Below are positions 10,874 to 25,347 of a DNA stretch of 64,000 bases, one piece after another. The position numbers were made by a program, and so were the translations under genes. This DNA comes from Chlamydoabsidia padenii (lineage: Eukaryota; Mucoromycota; Mucoromycetes; Mucorales; Cunninghamellaceae): contig JAIWND010000004.1 of assembly GCA_025330725.1 (NCBI GenBank), positions 248,001 through 312,000 on the forward strand, read 5' to 3'. Within the stretch, counting starts at the first letter, position 1, and the number at the start of each line of letters is the position of its first letter. The notes under the pieces were generated by a model that saw nothing but the letters and a program-made list of their open reading frames with translations, did not search any database and was not told the origin of the DNA.

Positions 10874-13608
10874 ATGATATCAATGATGGATGCAATCAGT
10901 ATGGAGCAACAACGAGCAAAGACATCACATCAGCAGCTCCCCACTAAAAAAACCCTTCAACATCACACCACTAATACTGCCCCTGTATCTTCATTTCATA
11001 AAAGGCTGTGGTCTTTACAGAATCTGACTGGAGGCGGCCAGCAATGGAGAAAAGTAGGACCTTTACCTCCGCCTTCAAGTGCTAGTAAAGGTACCGATGT
11101 CAATGTCAGTAAAGAAAAAGTTGGGGATCAACCATTCAAAAACCAAGAAAACGGGTTGTCGGCGTTTGAATTTAGAAATCATGCAGACACAGATAATGAA
11201 GATCAAGGGGAAGAGAATGATGATGATGATCCAGATAAAAAGCATGGTTTGCGTAGAAAAGCAGCCATAGGATTAAAACGTATAATGACTCACTTTTCAT
11301 TATCAGATGTCAACTCTTCAACCGATACATTCAACTTGGCAGCGCCTCCTTTACCTGATAATGATCAATCACCCACTGAACAAGAGGGGGGGTCATTCGA
11401 TCACCATCATCGTCCATCGACCTCATACTCTCAACCCTCTTCAAGTCATTTTGAAATCCCAGCATTCATGCAAGAAGTTCAAATCCCGCCAACCCAGCAA
11501 AACGGTGAAACCCCGCCAATAATGCAAATTAGGGAGCCCTCGACAAACCGAAATCATACCACCATGCGTAGTAAAATCATCGAACTCTTTCCTAACACTT
11601 CGAATGACTATGGTTACCAAACACTCTCAAACCATCACTATAGATCACAATCCCATCTTTCCGAGCCTCTAGCGGGACCCAATCTTTCCTCCCTTGTCGA
11701 TCGATCCTTGCCTCCCCTTCCTTCCTCTCCTCCCGATGAACCCACCAAGCCATCTAGATCACATGTAATGGATGAATACATGTATTTCAAGACGAGAATG
11801 AACGAGATTTACGTCGAGCAAAAGTTTCGTCAAGCCGTCAATTGGCTAGGTCGACCTTTCCATCGATTTCTTTCTTCTCCCATGCTTTCCACCATGGCTA
11901 ATGGGCAAGATACGACTTGTTCCCCTTTAATAATCAAAACTTTTCATCATTTACGCAACCCAGCCCCAAGTGCCCCGGCTTCCATGCAATCGTCTGACTC
12001 TTCTATCACTCATACTGCTAATGCTACCACTGCCGCCTTGCTATTATCTCATCGTGATTCTAGTGGTTTGCATGATCCTCGCCCTTATCAACCTTTATAT
12101 GGTTCCATGGTCATGCAAGAAGATCCTGATCAACTACCTTGGGTACAAGAAACGTGAGTCTTTTTTTTTTCAGGGGTAGAATTCTATTCACAGTTTGTTT
12201 CTTTTATGTAGTAGTCGAGCCAATGGGAAGATGCTTGATCTCAATTCCCGATTCACCCACAAGAAAGTATTGAAATGTAGAGGTAGGTAAATGTGTTTTG
12301 TCCAAGCTTATCTTGACGCTTATTATCTATTTTTTTTCTTGATCAGTTGTGCAAATTACCAATATCGCCTCGTCTAAAGGTAAAAACGAAAAAGGAAAAG
12401 CGGGGATTTAACATGCTTTGTTTTTGGAATCCCGACAGAGCACCAGTATGAACTTTTTGTTCAACTGAATGGCACGACCCAGGCCTCTCAAATGGGCACC
12501 ATGAAGAAAATAGCCAAAGGGATTAGTGCCGCAAGTCCAAAAGAGTCATTCTCATTGTAAGTACTAGTCATGTATGAAACCCCCTCTTGTTTCTTACCCC
12601 CCCTTTTTTTTCTACAGTGAGGTAGATAGTCCATTCACACTGGCATTTACTTTATGCGCCAAACCTATCAGCGGCGGCCTTTCAAAAATGAAAACCTTGA
12701 TTGCCAAAATGGATCTCTCTCATCATCAAGAGACAGGACCTGAATCCCCTGATGTAACAACTGAGCAATCATCTGATCCTACAACCAAAATTTCATCAAC
12801 AATGCCTGTAGTAGGATCCACCTGTTTACTATCTGGCAATCGATTTGAAGCTTTCAGTGGTAAAGGACTTTCACGTTACACACTCACAAAGCCGCTTTCG
12901 GACAAAAACCAAAAAGAGCAACAAGATTTGAATTTCGAATTGATGGTAGCCTTTCATTTGGAAGATGCCGTTTCACCTTCACATACCTACATGTCGGGAT
13001 TATGGACAGGTGAACTGGATTTCGAGGCCGCCTTGGCGTCTTGTCATCAAGGGGACTATTTGACTTTCTATGTCCGAAGCAAGCAATTCCCAGTAAGTTG
13101 GTTATAAATAAATGTTATGAAAGGCAGACTAAAGTATCCTTTATGCAAAAAAAAAAAAAAAAGACATGGACAAGGTATTGGATCACGTTAGAACAAGGTC
13201 ATCTTTACTTCCGGCACTTATCCTATGAGGTACTATACACTAACTAAAAAAAAAAAAAAAAAAAAAAAAGTCCAATCAAAAATTGACTCCTGATTTTTTG
13301 AAACCCAGCACAAGGAACCGATCGATTCGATCCCGCTTAGTGAATTAGAGTCCGTTTGTAAACCATGGGAAGACATTCAGGAGCAAGTTTACTTTGGACG
13401 AAAGCATGGGATTGTATTGAAATTCAAAAAAGACCATATTTGCACCGATACGGTGACTCTAGACCAAGACGAACAACTGGATGGTTATATGTACTTGTTT
13501 GCTGATAGCCCTAAAAAGGCTGCTCTTTGGAGAACAGTTCTTAGTGCTTATGCTACAGCTGATTATGTAACACCAAATGCTTCTCTTAATGTCAGATACT
13601 TGTGGTAG
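10874..13608 (+). CDS. Large protein with C-terminal PH domain
   Basis: Seven exons: 10874-12153, 12212-12282, 12347-12379, 12439-12556, 12618-13092, exon 6 (13128-13229 or 13164-13229) and 13309-13608; about 780-792 residues. The first 430 residues are disordered, rich in S, P, Q and H with an acidic block. Residues about 430-660 look like a beta-rich domain (VVQITNIASSK, YELFVQLNGT, FELMVAFHLED), and the C-terminus is a PH-type fold: WTRYWITLEQGHLYF, then IPLSELESV, then FADSPKKAALWRTVLSAY. A C2-like module followed by a PH domain recalls anillin/Mid2/Bud4 proteins of the septum, but I see no diagnostic motif, so that link is a guess. Possible starts are 10874, 10883 and 10886. Confidence 0.75.
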
Positions 13609-13803
13609 ATAGTCATCCCTTCTTTATGCCCAATCAGTTGGTTTTCTGACCAATTAGAACGTTTTTGTCTTGAAAAATTAAAAACCCGCTTTTTAATAGC
13701 CGCAGTATCACCTCGGTGGCTGGTGTTTTTTGGTAAAAAGGAAAAAATATCCAATCCCCCTTTTTTTCTTTTCTTTCCTTTCCTTCAATCTTTTATTTAA
13801 AAT

Positions 13804-16325
<2,522 letters not shown>

Positions 16326-17165
16326 ATCAGCGCTCCCTTGGCGAATCACAAATAACAAAACGAAAACAAATGGACAAGAACAATCATCTTCTACTAGGAA
16401 AATAGACTACTTTCTCTCATCCATCCTTGGTATATTCCCTCTGTCTTTTTCCACTTCTTCTTTTTTATCTTTTTATCTTTTATATATACATACTATCTCT
16501 CCTCCCTTCCCCCCTTCTGCATTCTATCTTCTTTACATTATCATGCATCTCTCTATCATCTATACAAGTTAATGTTACTCTTATATATATTTATATTTAG
16601 AAATACTAGAATTGGAAACCAAAAAAGTACTCCTTTTTACTTACTGACAGGTTATTATACATTTATATTCTTCCACACTTCTATTTTACTAGTTTGATTT
16701 TGTTCTTCCTCTTTTTACTACTACTTTATAACTTTTTATATATTTGTGATTCCTCTTTTTACTGCCAAAATAAAACAAAACAGTGTCTTTTAACATCACT
16801 GATACTAATGTCTTATCCCACAATGCATGTGTGTGGTAAATTAAAATCCCGATTTTTTTTTTTTTTTTTACTTGGGGGTATAGTGGTTTGTCTGATTCTA
16901 TCCTTCTATAATTTGAACTACTGTACTGTACATTTGTCCTAAAGGGTGATGCTGACTTATCACCCTGTGATTATGATGTAAAGGTTCAAAGGTCGGATCT
17001 TCTAAATTATATACTTGCTTTTGACAGGTACAGCGGGTAATGAATTTAGTACTGTATATCACCATCGTGGAATGGAATTCAAATCCCGCGGCCTGGGCCT
17101 CAATAAAATTTTTACTTTTTGTGTTTTTCTTTTTCCCTTCCTTTCTTCTCTATTTATTGTCCTTG
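16326..17165. other. Intergenic region between the Ded1-type and Gbp2-like genes
   Basis: Its left half is T-rich 3' flank of the helicase gene with several AT-rich poly(A)-signal-like stretches. Its right half carries a CCCGC promoter element at 17078-17089. The minus strand shows no supported gene. Confidence 0.6.
17078..17089 (+). promoter_or_regulatory. TTNAAATCCCGC element upstream of the Gbp2-like gene
   Basis: A perfect match (TTCAAATCCCGC) lies 77 bp before the ATG at 17166. It belongs to the recurrent set described in the findings. Confidence 0.6.
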
Positions 17166-19646
17166 ATGAATGAAAATAGTTCTTCTTCACTTCCACCCTA
17201 CTCACCAAGCTCCTCCCAAGATCAGACAACCACCGATGGATTACTCACCACAACGATAGAACCTGCGCCAGAAGCAACAATGTCAACAACAGCGACCCAA
17301 TCAACTTTTACACAAGGAAATCAACCTGTCCAGACTCCACCACAAAAGATGCAGTCTTCTCCATCGTCTTCTTCATCTTCTTCATCTCAACAACCTTTAC
17401 CAGCATCTGATTATGATGATGAAGACAACCATGGTCGATACGACGATCGTCGCCGGCGATCATACTCACCACGGTCAAGGTCGTATTCTCGTCCTCGGTC
17501 TTATAGTCGCTCACGGTCAAGATCGTATAGTCGGTCAAGGTCACCACCATCTTATTATGAACGGTCGCGGCACTATCGACCTTCGTCACATCATCGACCT
17601 CCACCTCTACCACCTCACCACCTGGTGCCCCGTCACCACCACCATCATCACTATGGGGCGGATACTTATTATGGACGATCAAGTAGTCGATATATTCCTG
17701 ACCATCACCACCATCATCATCACCGGAATTATTCAAGACGATCAAGGTCTCCTCCTTTACGACGGTATCGGTCAAGGTCACCTTCACGCTCATCAGTACG
17801 ACCACCAGCTTATCGATCTAACCCTGACTGTCGCGTGTATGTAGGAAATTTGTCTTATGAAACAAGGTGGACTGATTTGAAGGATTTTATGCGAAAAGGT
17901 AACTTGTACACACACATAAAAATAAAAAAAGAACAAGTCAAGTGATCTCACCTATACAACTTTTTTTTTTTCTTTCCAACTTAGAAGCTGGGCCTGTGGT
18001 ACATGCCGACATAATGAAAAGTGGCTCAAATCGATCGCTTGGGTGTGGGTAAATGAATGAACAAACAAACCCAAAAAAAAAAGTCAGTATATAGGGTTGG
18101 ATGGGATACTCACCTTCTTTAATCTACTTTACGGATCACATCAGGACTGTGGAATTTGAATTCCCTGAAGATGCTCAACGGGCTATTCGTTTGCTCAACG
18201 ATGTTGAATTCATGGGTCGTGTGATATTCCTCCGGGAGGTAACAACAAAAGAAAAAAAGTTTGGAATAGATACTAATTACTTTTTATATAATCGCGCCTC
18301 CTCCTTTCTTTTAGGATCGAACTCACGACACACGCAAAGACAACTATGTAGCCCCTGATGACTGCCGATTGTTTGTGGATAATGTAAGAAAAATAAACAC
18401 CCAGCGGATGGATCAGATGACTAATAGGATGTTGACGGTATTTACATTATCGTATAGCTTCCTTTGACAGCAAGTTGGCAAGATATGAAGGATCTCTTTA
18501 GGAAGGCAGGAAGAGTGCTGCATACTGATGTGACGGCGGATCCGATTACTCGACGGCCTAACGGAACTGGATTGGTTATATTTGACGATCATCGGGATGC
18601 ACGTAATGCAATTGGTAAGTTTATTTCCAACAAAACATCTTGGTTTGGTTTTGTGTGTTTGTTACTGATTCAACCCTTTTATTATGTAGAAATGTTTAAT
18701 GATTATGAATGGCAAGGGCATCGATTACGGGTAATGGAGGAACGAAACGCATCAACACAACTGGCACCTGCTTCAACATCATCTTCTCTGCTACCACAAT
18801 CTTCAACATCAACCAACGGACTACCATTAGCATCGGGGAATACAAACAATAGTGTTTCTAGACCATCCTCCAATTCTGTGCCTCCTCCACCTCCACCACC
18901 ACCTCCACCACCTCCACCTATTACATCTTCCTCTACTTCGACACCTATACAGCAACAGCAATTATCTTCATCCATCAACACATCAATGCCCGGGTATCCT
19001 CTTCCAGTAGCCGAAATCAACTCTAGGGAAATGGGGAATGGTAGATCTATACACGACACGACTGATGGTTATATGGGTAAAAATGACAAATCAGACACAG
19101 CATAAGGAAACACACGGTTAATGTTTGACATTTTTTTCTTCTTTGTTTAACATAGATCCCTATTACGGTGGATCAACTTACTACGGTGAAGGATATTACG
19201 ACGAAAGATACGGAGACCAACAGGCAGGAGCCAATATCATACCCTCTGTACATCCACCTCCTCCTCCACCTCCTCCTCCTCCACCACCACCACCACCACC
19301 ATCAATAACAGCAGCAGCAGCAGCGGCGGCGGCGGCAGGACTTCCGCTCTTCCCTAGCCTTGTCAGTGGTCCTGGTGCGAATCTACCATCTCATGGGGTC
19401 AACCAGATCTTTGTCAACAAACTACCATTTGCTACTACCAGCCAAGACTTGATTGATTTATTCCGACATGTGGGGCCCGTGGTACGATCTGAAATTCTAT
19501 GGTACAATGGACGACCTAAAGGAACAGGTTTGGTGCGATTTGAAGACAGGATCACTTGTGAACGTGCGATTGGCAAGTTTAATGGATATCTCTATGGTGG
19601 TCGGAAATTAGACATTCGAATGGATAAATACTCGACAAGCACTTGA
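17166..19646 (+). CDS. SR-like protein with three RRMs, Gbp2/Hrb1-type
   Basis: Probable shuttling mRNA-binding protein for quality-controlled nuclear export, by analogy with yeast Gbp2/Hrb1. Seven exons: 17166-17898, 17985-18048, 18145-18238, 18315-18383, 18458-18614, 18690-19076 and 19156-19646; 664 residues. The N-terminus is S-rich and then RS/RY/H-rich (residues about 85-220). RRM1 starts at about 222 (CRVYVGNLSYETRW), RRM2 at about 312 (CRLFVDNLPLTASW) and RRM3 at about 584 (NQIFVNKLPFATTS). Pro-rich and Ala-rich linkers separate RRM2 and RRM3. An RS-rich head with three RRMs, the last at the very C-terminus, is the Gbp2/Hrb1 layout. The ATG at 17166 is preferred over one at 17040, whose extra residues read as low-quality 5' UTR. 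Confidence 0.85.
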
Positions 19647-19807
19647 TAATAGGTTGGGTCTTTATTACAATAATAGATGTAATGATTATTTTTTTATTAG
19701 TATAAACCTGTTATGTTTAAAAAACAAATAAAAGCAAAGGATGATGGTGATAATAAAAAAAGACAAAGAGATGCTATGCTATTTACTAGGTCTAGTGTAT
19801 GGGTTGT

Positions 19808-20440
19808 TTACTGCTTGATCGGAATAGGCTTGTGGATCTGTAATGTAAATTAGGGAGGAGGGGGGATTAGTAATCAGTAGGTTTGTTTGTATCTGTCTTT
19901 ATCTTACCATATCAGCAATAGTGATCCAACTTTCAATGGCATGGATCCGAGGATCTGAAGAGGGTGGTGCAATGTCCTTCTTCCACAGTATAAAGGATTC
20001 CCCCACTTTGACATCCGTTCTTGACCAGAGACTGTTCTTGTTGATTGGTGTGTCTTGTTCTTCTTCATCGCTATGTTGTTCCTGATAATCGTCGTCGTAA
20101 CCATCGTCATTGAGTGCATTCGTTTCTTGTTTCCACACATAACCTATATTGAAAGTCCCCCGTTAAAAAACAAAAGAGTTGGTTATAGGTTGATATGCCC
20201 CACCTTTTTATTACCTTTGCAATTAGCTGGAGGTTTAATTTCAATGCCTTCCAGTAGTCTGCCCATGATCACTGTGGAGTGACGAAGAAGATCGTCAACA
20301 GGAGTACCGCTCTTGATCGTCAAAGCTGTACTTGGTGTGACTGAGAGAAACTTATGGGCATCCACGGGTCCTTCTTTATCGAAAGTAAAAGGGAAGAGGT
20401 GTGTTGTGGTTGTTTGGTTGGTGGTGATAGACTTGGTCAT
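19808..20440 (-). CDS. Ribonuclease H2 subunit C
   Basis: Non-catalytic subunit of RNase H2, which removes ribonucleotides and RNA:DNA hybrids from nuclear DNA. Three exons: complement of 20215-20440, 19908-20143 and 19808-19837; 163 residues, normal for the family. The opening HLFPFTFDKEGPVDAHKFL, the central TVIMGRLLEGIEIKPPANCKGYV and the end FILWKKDIAPPSSDPRIHAIESW, IADMIHKPI match the RNASEH2C/Rnh203 pattern of triple-barrel strands and C-terminal tail. The final exon has only ten codons including the stop. The start (ATG at 20440) is divergent from the DUF1295 gene with 163 bp between the two ATGs, sharing one CCCGC element. Confidence 0.88.
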
Positions 20441-20525
20441 TGTTGAGGCGGGTAACAAAAGAAAAAAAAAAAAAAATAGAGAGAGAGAAGAACAAGGAAC
20501 AGGACATTTTCACATCCACAAACTT

Positions 20526-20538
20526 TTTAAATCCCCGC
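20526..20538 (+). promoter_or_regulatory. CCCGC-type element in a divergent promoter
   Basis: TTTAAATCCCCGC, a one-base variant of TTNAAATCCCGC, lies 86 bp from the RNase H2C start on one side and 66 bp from the DUF1295 start on the other. It is the only copy in this bidirectional spacer. Confidence 0.5.
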
Positions 20539-20603
20539 CTTTTTTTTCAAAAGGGTCTACGTGGGTAATTTTAGTAACTCTCTTTTTATTTTATTTTACT
20601 GTC

Positions 20604-21872
20604 ATGACTCTGGCTTATTTGAAAACAACAAGTAGTGGGTTTTATGACCTCCTTGTCCAAACACCACTGGCGGAACGACTCAATTGGTCTTACACTTGGC
20701 ACCTCTTTACCGACCATCTCGCACACTTTGGTGATATCGATTGGTCATCCTGCCTCCAAGAACTGGTCTCCAATTGTACACTCTTCAGAGAGTCATATCG
20801 TCACGTCGATCCTTTCTCAGAGGCCTTGGTCTTTGTCGGTGCTATTTCGGTGATCCATTATCTTGTTAGTGTGGCATCAAACAACTATAGTCAAGTCGGT
20901 AAGTAGAAAGGAAGAGAAACGGCAGGGAGGATAAAGGGACTAATATAGGATGTTGGTATTCTTCTTCTTCTTAATAGATAAAGCATGGTCTATTCTACCT
21001 ATAGTTTATGCCTGGCACTTTTTTTACAATGACTACTTGAACCGTGACACGATCCATCCACGTTTACTCTTGGCAGCGGTGCTGATCACGCTCTGGGGCT
21101 TCCGATTGACCTGGAACTTTGCAAGGTAGTTAATTACAATAGCAATGATGATTGACTGACATCTTTTTTTGTGTGTAACATTTTAGAAAAGGCGGCTATG
21201 AATGGAAAGGACAAGATTATCGATACCCTTACATCAAGAGTAAGATCGGACCTGTGGCTATGGGTGTTTTGAACTTGACGGTGATTGCTCCCTTCCAAGA
21301 TGCTTTACTTTTGATGATGGTATCTCCATTGTACATGACCAACTTGACTTTTATGGGTGATGCCGACGTATCCTTGAACAAGATCGATCTATTAGCCACC
21401 GTTTTGTTTACCTTCTTTTTGGGTATTGAAATGACGGCGGATGAACAACAATATCGCTTCCAGACCGAAAAATACTGCCTCTTCAAACACAAACTACAAT
21501 TATCAGGTGATTACAAACGCGGATTCTTGACAAATGGACTCTTTGGGATCAGCCGTCATGCGAACTTTTTTTCCGAAATGGGTATTTGGTGGTCGATTTA
21601 CTTGTTCTCGGTCAGCTCGACTGGTGATTGGCTGAACTGGACTATCATTGGACCTTTTACTTTAACTCTTCTGTTTCAAGGAAGTACTTGGCTGACTGAA
21701 GTAAGTAAAAAAAAAAAAGGAGGGGGGACATAATCTTCTTTGTATTAACTTGTTTTTTTTTTTATAGCTCATCTCATCTGAAAAGTACCCAGAATACAAA
21801 TTATATCAACAATCGGTCAACAGATTCATCCCTTGGTACAGTAAATGGTCGGCACATGCAAAGGACGAATAG
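20604..21872 (+). CDS. DUF1295 / steroid-reductase-like membrane protein
   Basis: Integral membrane protein of the steroid 5-alpha-reductase-like (DUF1295) superfamily; the substrate is unknown. Four exons: 20604-20898, 20978-21125, 21187-21700 and 21768-21872; 353 residues. Several hydrophobic helices are visible (about 75-95, 100-125, 130-145, 180-205, 225-240, 285-330). The family-like segments LWGFRLTWNFARKGGYEWKGQDYR, GLFGISRHANFFSEMGIWW and a C-terminal SSEKYPEYKLYQQSVNRFIPW match the NADPH-binding C-terminal signature in which a conserved RHxNF/E and Y-x-x-Y appear. The ATG at 20604 is the first in frame and places the gene head-to-head with RNase H2C. Confidence 0.85.
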
Positions 21873-22096
21873 TTTAGTTTAGTTTATCATGTCATTACAC
21901 TTTTTACTCTTTGTTTATTGATAATATTAAATAATAAACAACATGTATCCTATTATATAACTTGGTTGTAGATAATGTATATTACAATGCCAATGTGGCC
22001 CAGTGTGAATTGAAGGATCGATTTTATTAGACAATATATGATGAGGATGTAAAAAGTATAACTATATCTATAAGGAAGGGGGCTTGTTGCATAAAT

Positions 22097-23844
22097 CTAT
22101 AGTAAAGAGCCACGGGGGAACTGACGCCTTGAGCTTGTATCGAGTTGATATTCCAATATCGCATTTTCCAAACCTAGAACAAAAAAAAAAGAGAATAGAA
22201 TAAGAAAAGACATGTCTCAATCGTTTAGTTTCGACCTACCAACAAACATGCTTCGACTGTCAGGAGAGAAGGACAAACCAGTAATGGGTGTATCAAAACC
22301 AGCAGGACCAACACGAAGTGTTTGCTGAGTGTCAAAAGTCCTGGCATCGATGATATTTACATGTGAGACATGCTATGAAGAAGAAGAAGAAAAGAGTTAT
22401 ATCAGATCTTTTTTTTTTTTTTTTTATGTTTCTATTACCTCGGAGTAGGCCAAAAGATCCACTGCCCCAGTCTGAGTGAATTTAACACATCGTGCAGCAT
22501 TTTTGGTGATCGTATTCTATAGATCAGTATGTGTTAGTAACATAAACAAACTTGTACAATTTCCACTTACATGTTCACCACCAAATTTGCATAAGGGTAG
22601 CTGGCTCCGAATATCCCATACATGTACCGTTCCGTCTTGACTTGCTACGGCAAATTTATCAGAGGAATGGTTCCAAGAGACAGAAAAGTTGGCATCACGG
22701 GAAACTATAATACATGTAAAAAAGATATCGAGTTGCGTTTTTAAGGACTAGTGGTTGTTATTTATATCTTACCAGCCATGTTAGACATTAGTTCATAGTG
22801 CCCATTTGTGTTCAATTTGAATAGATGAATGTTATTGTCGTCACCTACTGAGATCATCATGGAGCCGTCTGGACTGGCCGATGCTACCAAAAAAAAAGAA
22901 GGGGATGGTTTAATATCTTGTTCATTCCATAAATAAACAAATGACTTACAGTGGTTAACGGAAGTACGAAAGTCGATGGTTTCCAAAAGTTGCAAATGGG
23001 GCACAGAATAAACACGTATGGTTGCATCATTATTTGACACCACAAGATGAATGTCTTGACCATGTTTTGCAAAACAGAGTCCGTTGTTGATAGTGCAGCT
23101 GGGTGAAGTGGTGATACTCCTAAGTAAAAATAAAAAAAAAAAGTTGAATGTCAAGTTAAATGTATTAGTATTATTAATGCATGTCCAAGTGCTTACACTT
23201 GATAGTCGCCATTGAGATCACGTAGGGTCAGATCTCCTCTATTACCACCTGCTGCCCAATAGCCGTATCTAAAATAAAAAAAGAAAAGAGAAGAAAGGGA
23301 AGGTTTTTTTTTTTTAGTTTGAGCTCTCGCCATCGGGATTCGAATTATCACGGGGATGGATCGACTTACCCCGCTGTCATGCAAGTCGGTGGATAACCCA
23401 TGTCTCGTATCAGATGCTGTCGTTGTTGAGTCTTATAATTATACTAAAACATCAAAAAGAAACAGTTAATACAAATGGTCAATAGCTGAAAAAAAAAATC
23501 CAGTCAGCGTACTCTATAGATATCTTGACCGGCCGGAACGATGATCTCAGTTTTCTTCATGTCGGGTAAAGTGACCACAAGATCTCGCAATTGCCAATGA
23601 TGAATTGTTACTCGTTGTTCATGGATTTTCGGGTTAGGTTTAAGAAACAGATTACTTCCATTACTACCAGTAAAAGTAAAAGTATTATGTGGCTGCAAGG
23701 ATCTTGTGAGTATCGCTCTTTTTTTTTTTTTTTTACCTGGCTATGAGGGTGGAGTCTACAATGGTCATAATGATGTGTTATATAAATAGATGATGAAAAG
23801 AACCCTAAACAAAAAAGAGGTCTAGCTCGATCATTATATCTCAT
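22097..23844 (-). CDS. WD40-repeat protein, DUF2415-like
   Basis: Ten exons: complement of 23737-23844, 23513-23692, 23370-23443, 23197-23268, 22950-23119, 22773-22883, 22571-22704, 22439-22516, 22240-22372 and 22097-22173; 378 residues, every junction in phase. WD-type blades are visible: DIHLVVSNNDATIRVYSV, SPDGSMMISVGDDNNIHLF, FSVSWNHSSDKFAVASQDGTVHVWDIR, CVKFTQTGAVDLLAYSE and HVNIIDARTFDTQQTLRVG. The segment around SRDANFSVSWNHSSDKFAVASQDG recalls a conserved fungal WD protein group annotated DUF2415, of unknown function; that link is from memory of the motif. Ten exons for 378 residues makes it the most intron-dense gene here together with the sugar transporter. Confidence 0.8.
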
Positions 23845-24092
23845 TGTTTCATTGTTTTAGGGCATGATGGGAGGGGTGTCAAATGCATAAATTCTCCATG
23901 AACTCCCAGGCTATAATATCAATCGGCGCTTGAATATCCACAACCTAAAATAAAAGAAATTGGGGGTTGTGTCAGGTACCGTTTTGGTCCAATCAAGTCT
24001 ATTCGCTCTATCCAAAAAGAACAATGACATATTGACAAGAAGTGTTAATATTCTCCGTCTTAATACAAAGTTTTCAACCCACTAATAGGGTA

Positions 24093-24431
24093 ATGAAACT
24101 TGATGTGTTACTGTTTACGTCCATATGGTGCATTGGCACCAGCTCGGTAAGTCACGTTAAACCATGTTCTCTCGCTCTTCTTCATTCGACCAAGTCATAC
24201 CAATTGTGCTGTTTATATTCTGTAGGAGCATATACATACCACGGGACAAACCATTGTTCAAAGTACGGGGTCTTTCGAAATGGAAGACCAGAGAACTTTG
24301 AAAAGGAAAAGTCAATTTCTTCTCCTAATCAAGCCACGAATGTCTATTTCTTCGATGGGATCCCCTGTTACATTCGATTCTCCCACTACTCTTTTCTAGA
24401 TTTGGAAGTATCTGGGTTTTTGACATGTTGA
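24093..24431 (+). CDS. Candidate small secreted cysteine-containing protein (hypothetical)
   Basis: An open frame of 112 residues from the ATG at 24093 begins with a signal-peptide-like stretch (MKLDVLLFTSIWCIGTSS) and then carries about six further Cys residues in 90 positions (KPCS, QLCC, NHCS, IPCY, LTC). No family is recognised. An alternative model splices GTAAGT at 24147 to a TAG near 24227 and shifts the frame, giving a different shorter tail, so the coding status is uncertain. No TATA box or clean CCCGC element directly precedes it. Confidence 0.25.
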   Translation: MKLDVLLFTSIWCIGTSSVSHVKPCSLALLHSTKSYQLCCLYSVGAYTYHGTNHCSKYGVFRNGRPENFEKEKSISSPNQATNVYFFDGIPCYIRFSHYSFLDLEVSGFLTC

Positions 24432-25209
24432 TCAGAAAACAGGGCTTTTTTTTCTATTCAGGGGGGGATTCCACGAGGTTCCGAACGCATGGGACCAACT
24501 TGGTCATGTCTATCCATTTATACCAGATGCTTATTTTACTACTCTTTTACAGTTCAACCTCTTCACCTTACTTATTTTGAACATTTTCTTTTATCTATAC
24601 ATATAGACTATGGATGATCATTTTCACCCCCTGTCGATCCTACTCTTTTTGTATACATAGCATCCACATCCTTTTAACTTTACCTCCCTTTTTAATCGTC
24701 AATACGATCCCCTCGATATTGGATCAATAAAAATAATGAACTCTTTTACATCCATATTATCATTACAGGGTTCAGTGACATTCTGGAAAGGCAGGTATTG
24801 TATTTAATCATGCTCATTAATGCAAACCTTTTCCGAGTAAATGATAGACAGGCGGGATTTGAATTTATTTCTTTTTCTCCCTGAATAGCGTGATTGGACC
24901 CTCGGTGGGAGTGTGGCATTGACATATGCATCACATGGAAGGATTCTTTCCCTTTTTCTCTAAGCATATCTTCTTGTCGATCGGTTTTCTACTCTGACAC
25001 TTCGAGTATATGTACCCGCATAGTATCTCCTTACTTGACCTCAAACACATGTGAGCCAAATTCTTGCTGATATTCAGTTAGCAACTGACATCATTAGCGC
25101 GATAAACATATAATTTAGGTTATATGGATATTTTTGATAGACATTATTCATCATCTACTATGCTACAAACTCCCACCGAAAATAGAAACTTTAAAGAAAA
25201 TTATAACAT
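24432..25209. other. Intergenic region with an orphan promoter element
   Basis: No gene is supported. A perfect reverse-orientation GCGGGATTTGAA at 24852-24863 has no annotated start codon within 200 bp on either side. The rest is T/C-rich leader for the velvet gene downstream. Confidence 0.5.
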
Positions 25210-25221
25210 TTCAAATCCCGC
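25210..25221 (+). promoter_or_regulatory. TTNAAATCCCGC element upstream of the velvet gene
   Basis: TTCAAATCCCGC, perfect match, 127 bp before the ATG at 25348. Confidence 0.6.
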
Positions 25222-25347
25222 CTTTGGGGGAATATATAATCTTTTTTTTTCCCCTTTCTACCCAAGTTTCCTTTTCTTTCCCCTATTCTTCACTTTTTTA
25301 TTTTTTGTTGATCCATTCCAGAAAAGCACTCAATCACAACAATAATC

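Noticed and set aside
17040..17165. 42 extra N-terminal residues for the Gbp2-like protein
   Set aside because: The stretch contains the promoter element and a Phe/Leu-rich leader that reads as untranslated sequence.
17308..17805. Long minus-strand frame opposite the RS-rich exon of the Gbp2-like gene
   Set aside because: A mirror of the repetitive RS/RY/H coding sequence on the other strand.
23325..23345. GGGATTCGAAT, resembling a tRNA B box
   Set aside because: It lies in an intron of the WD40 gene and no acceptor stem or A box can be drawn around it.
24746..24967. Minus-strand frame of 73 codons before the velvet gene
   Set aside because: Low complexity and uses no plausible start context; the orphan element inside it argues for regulatory rather than coding use.
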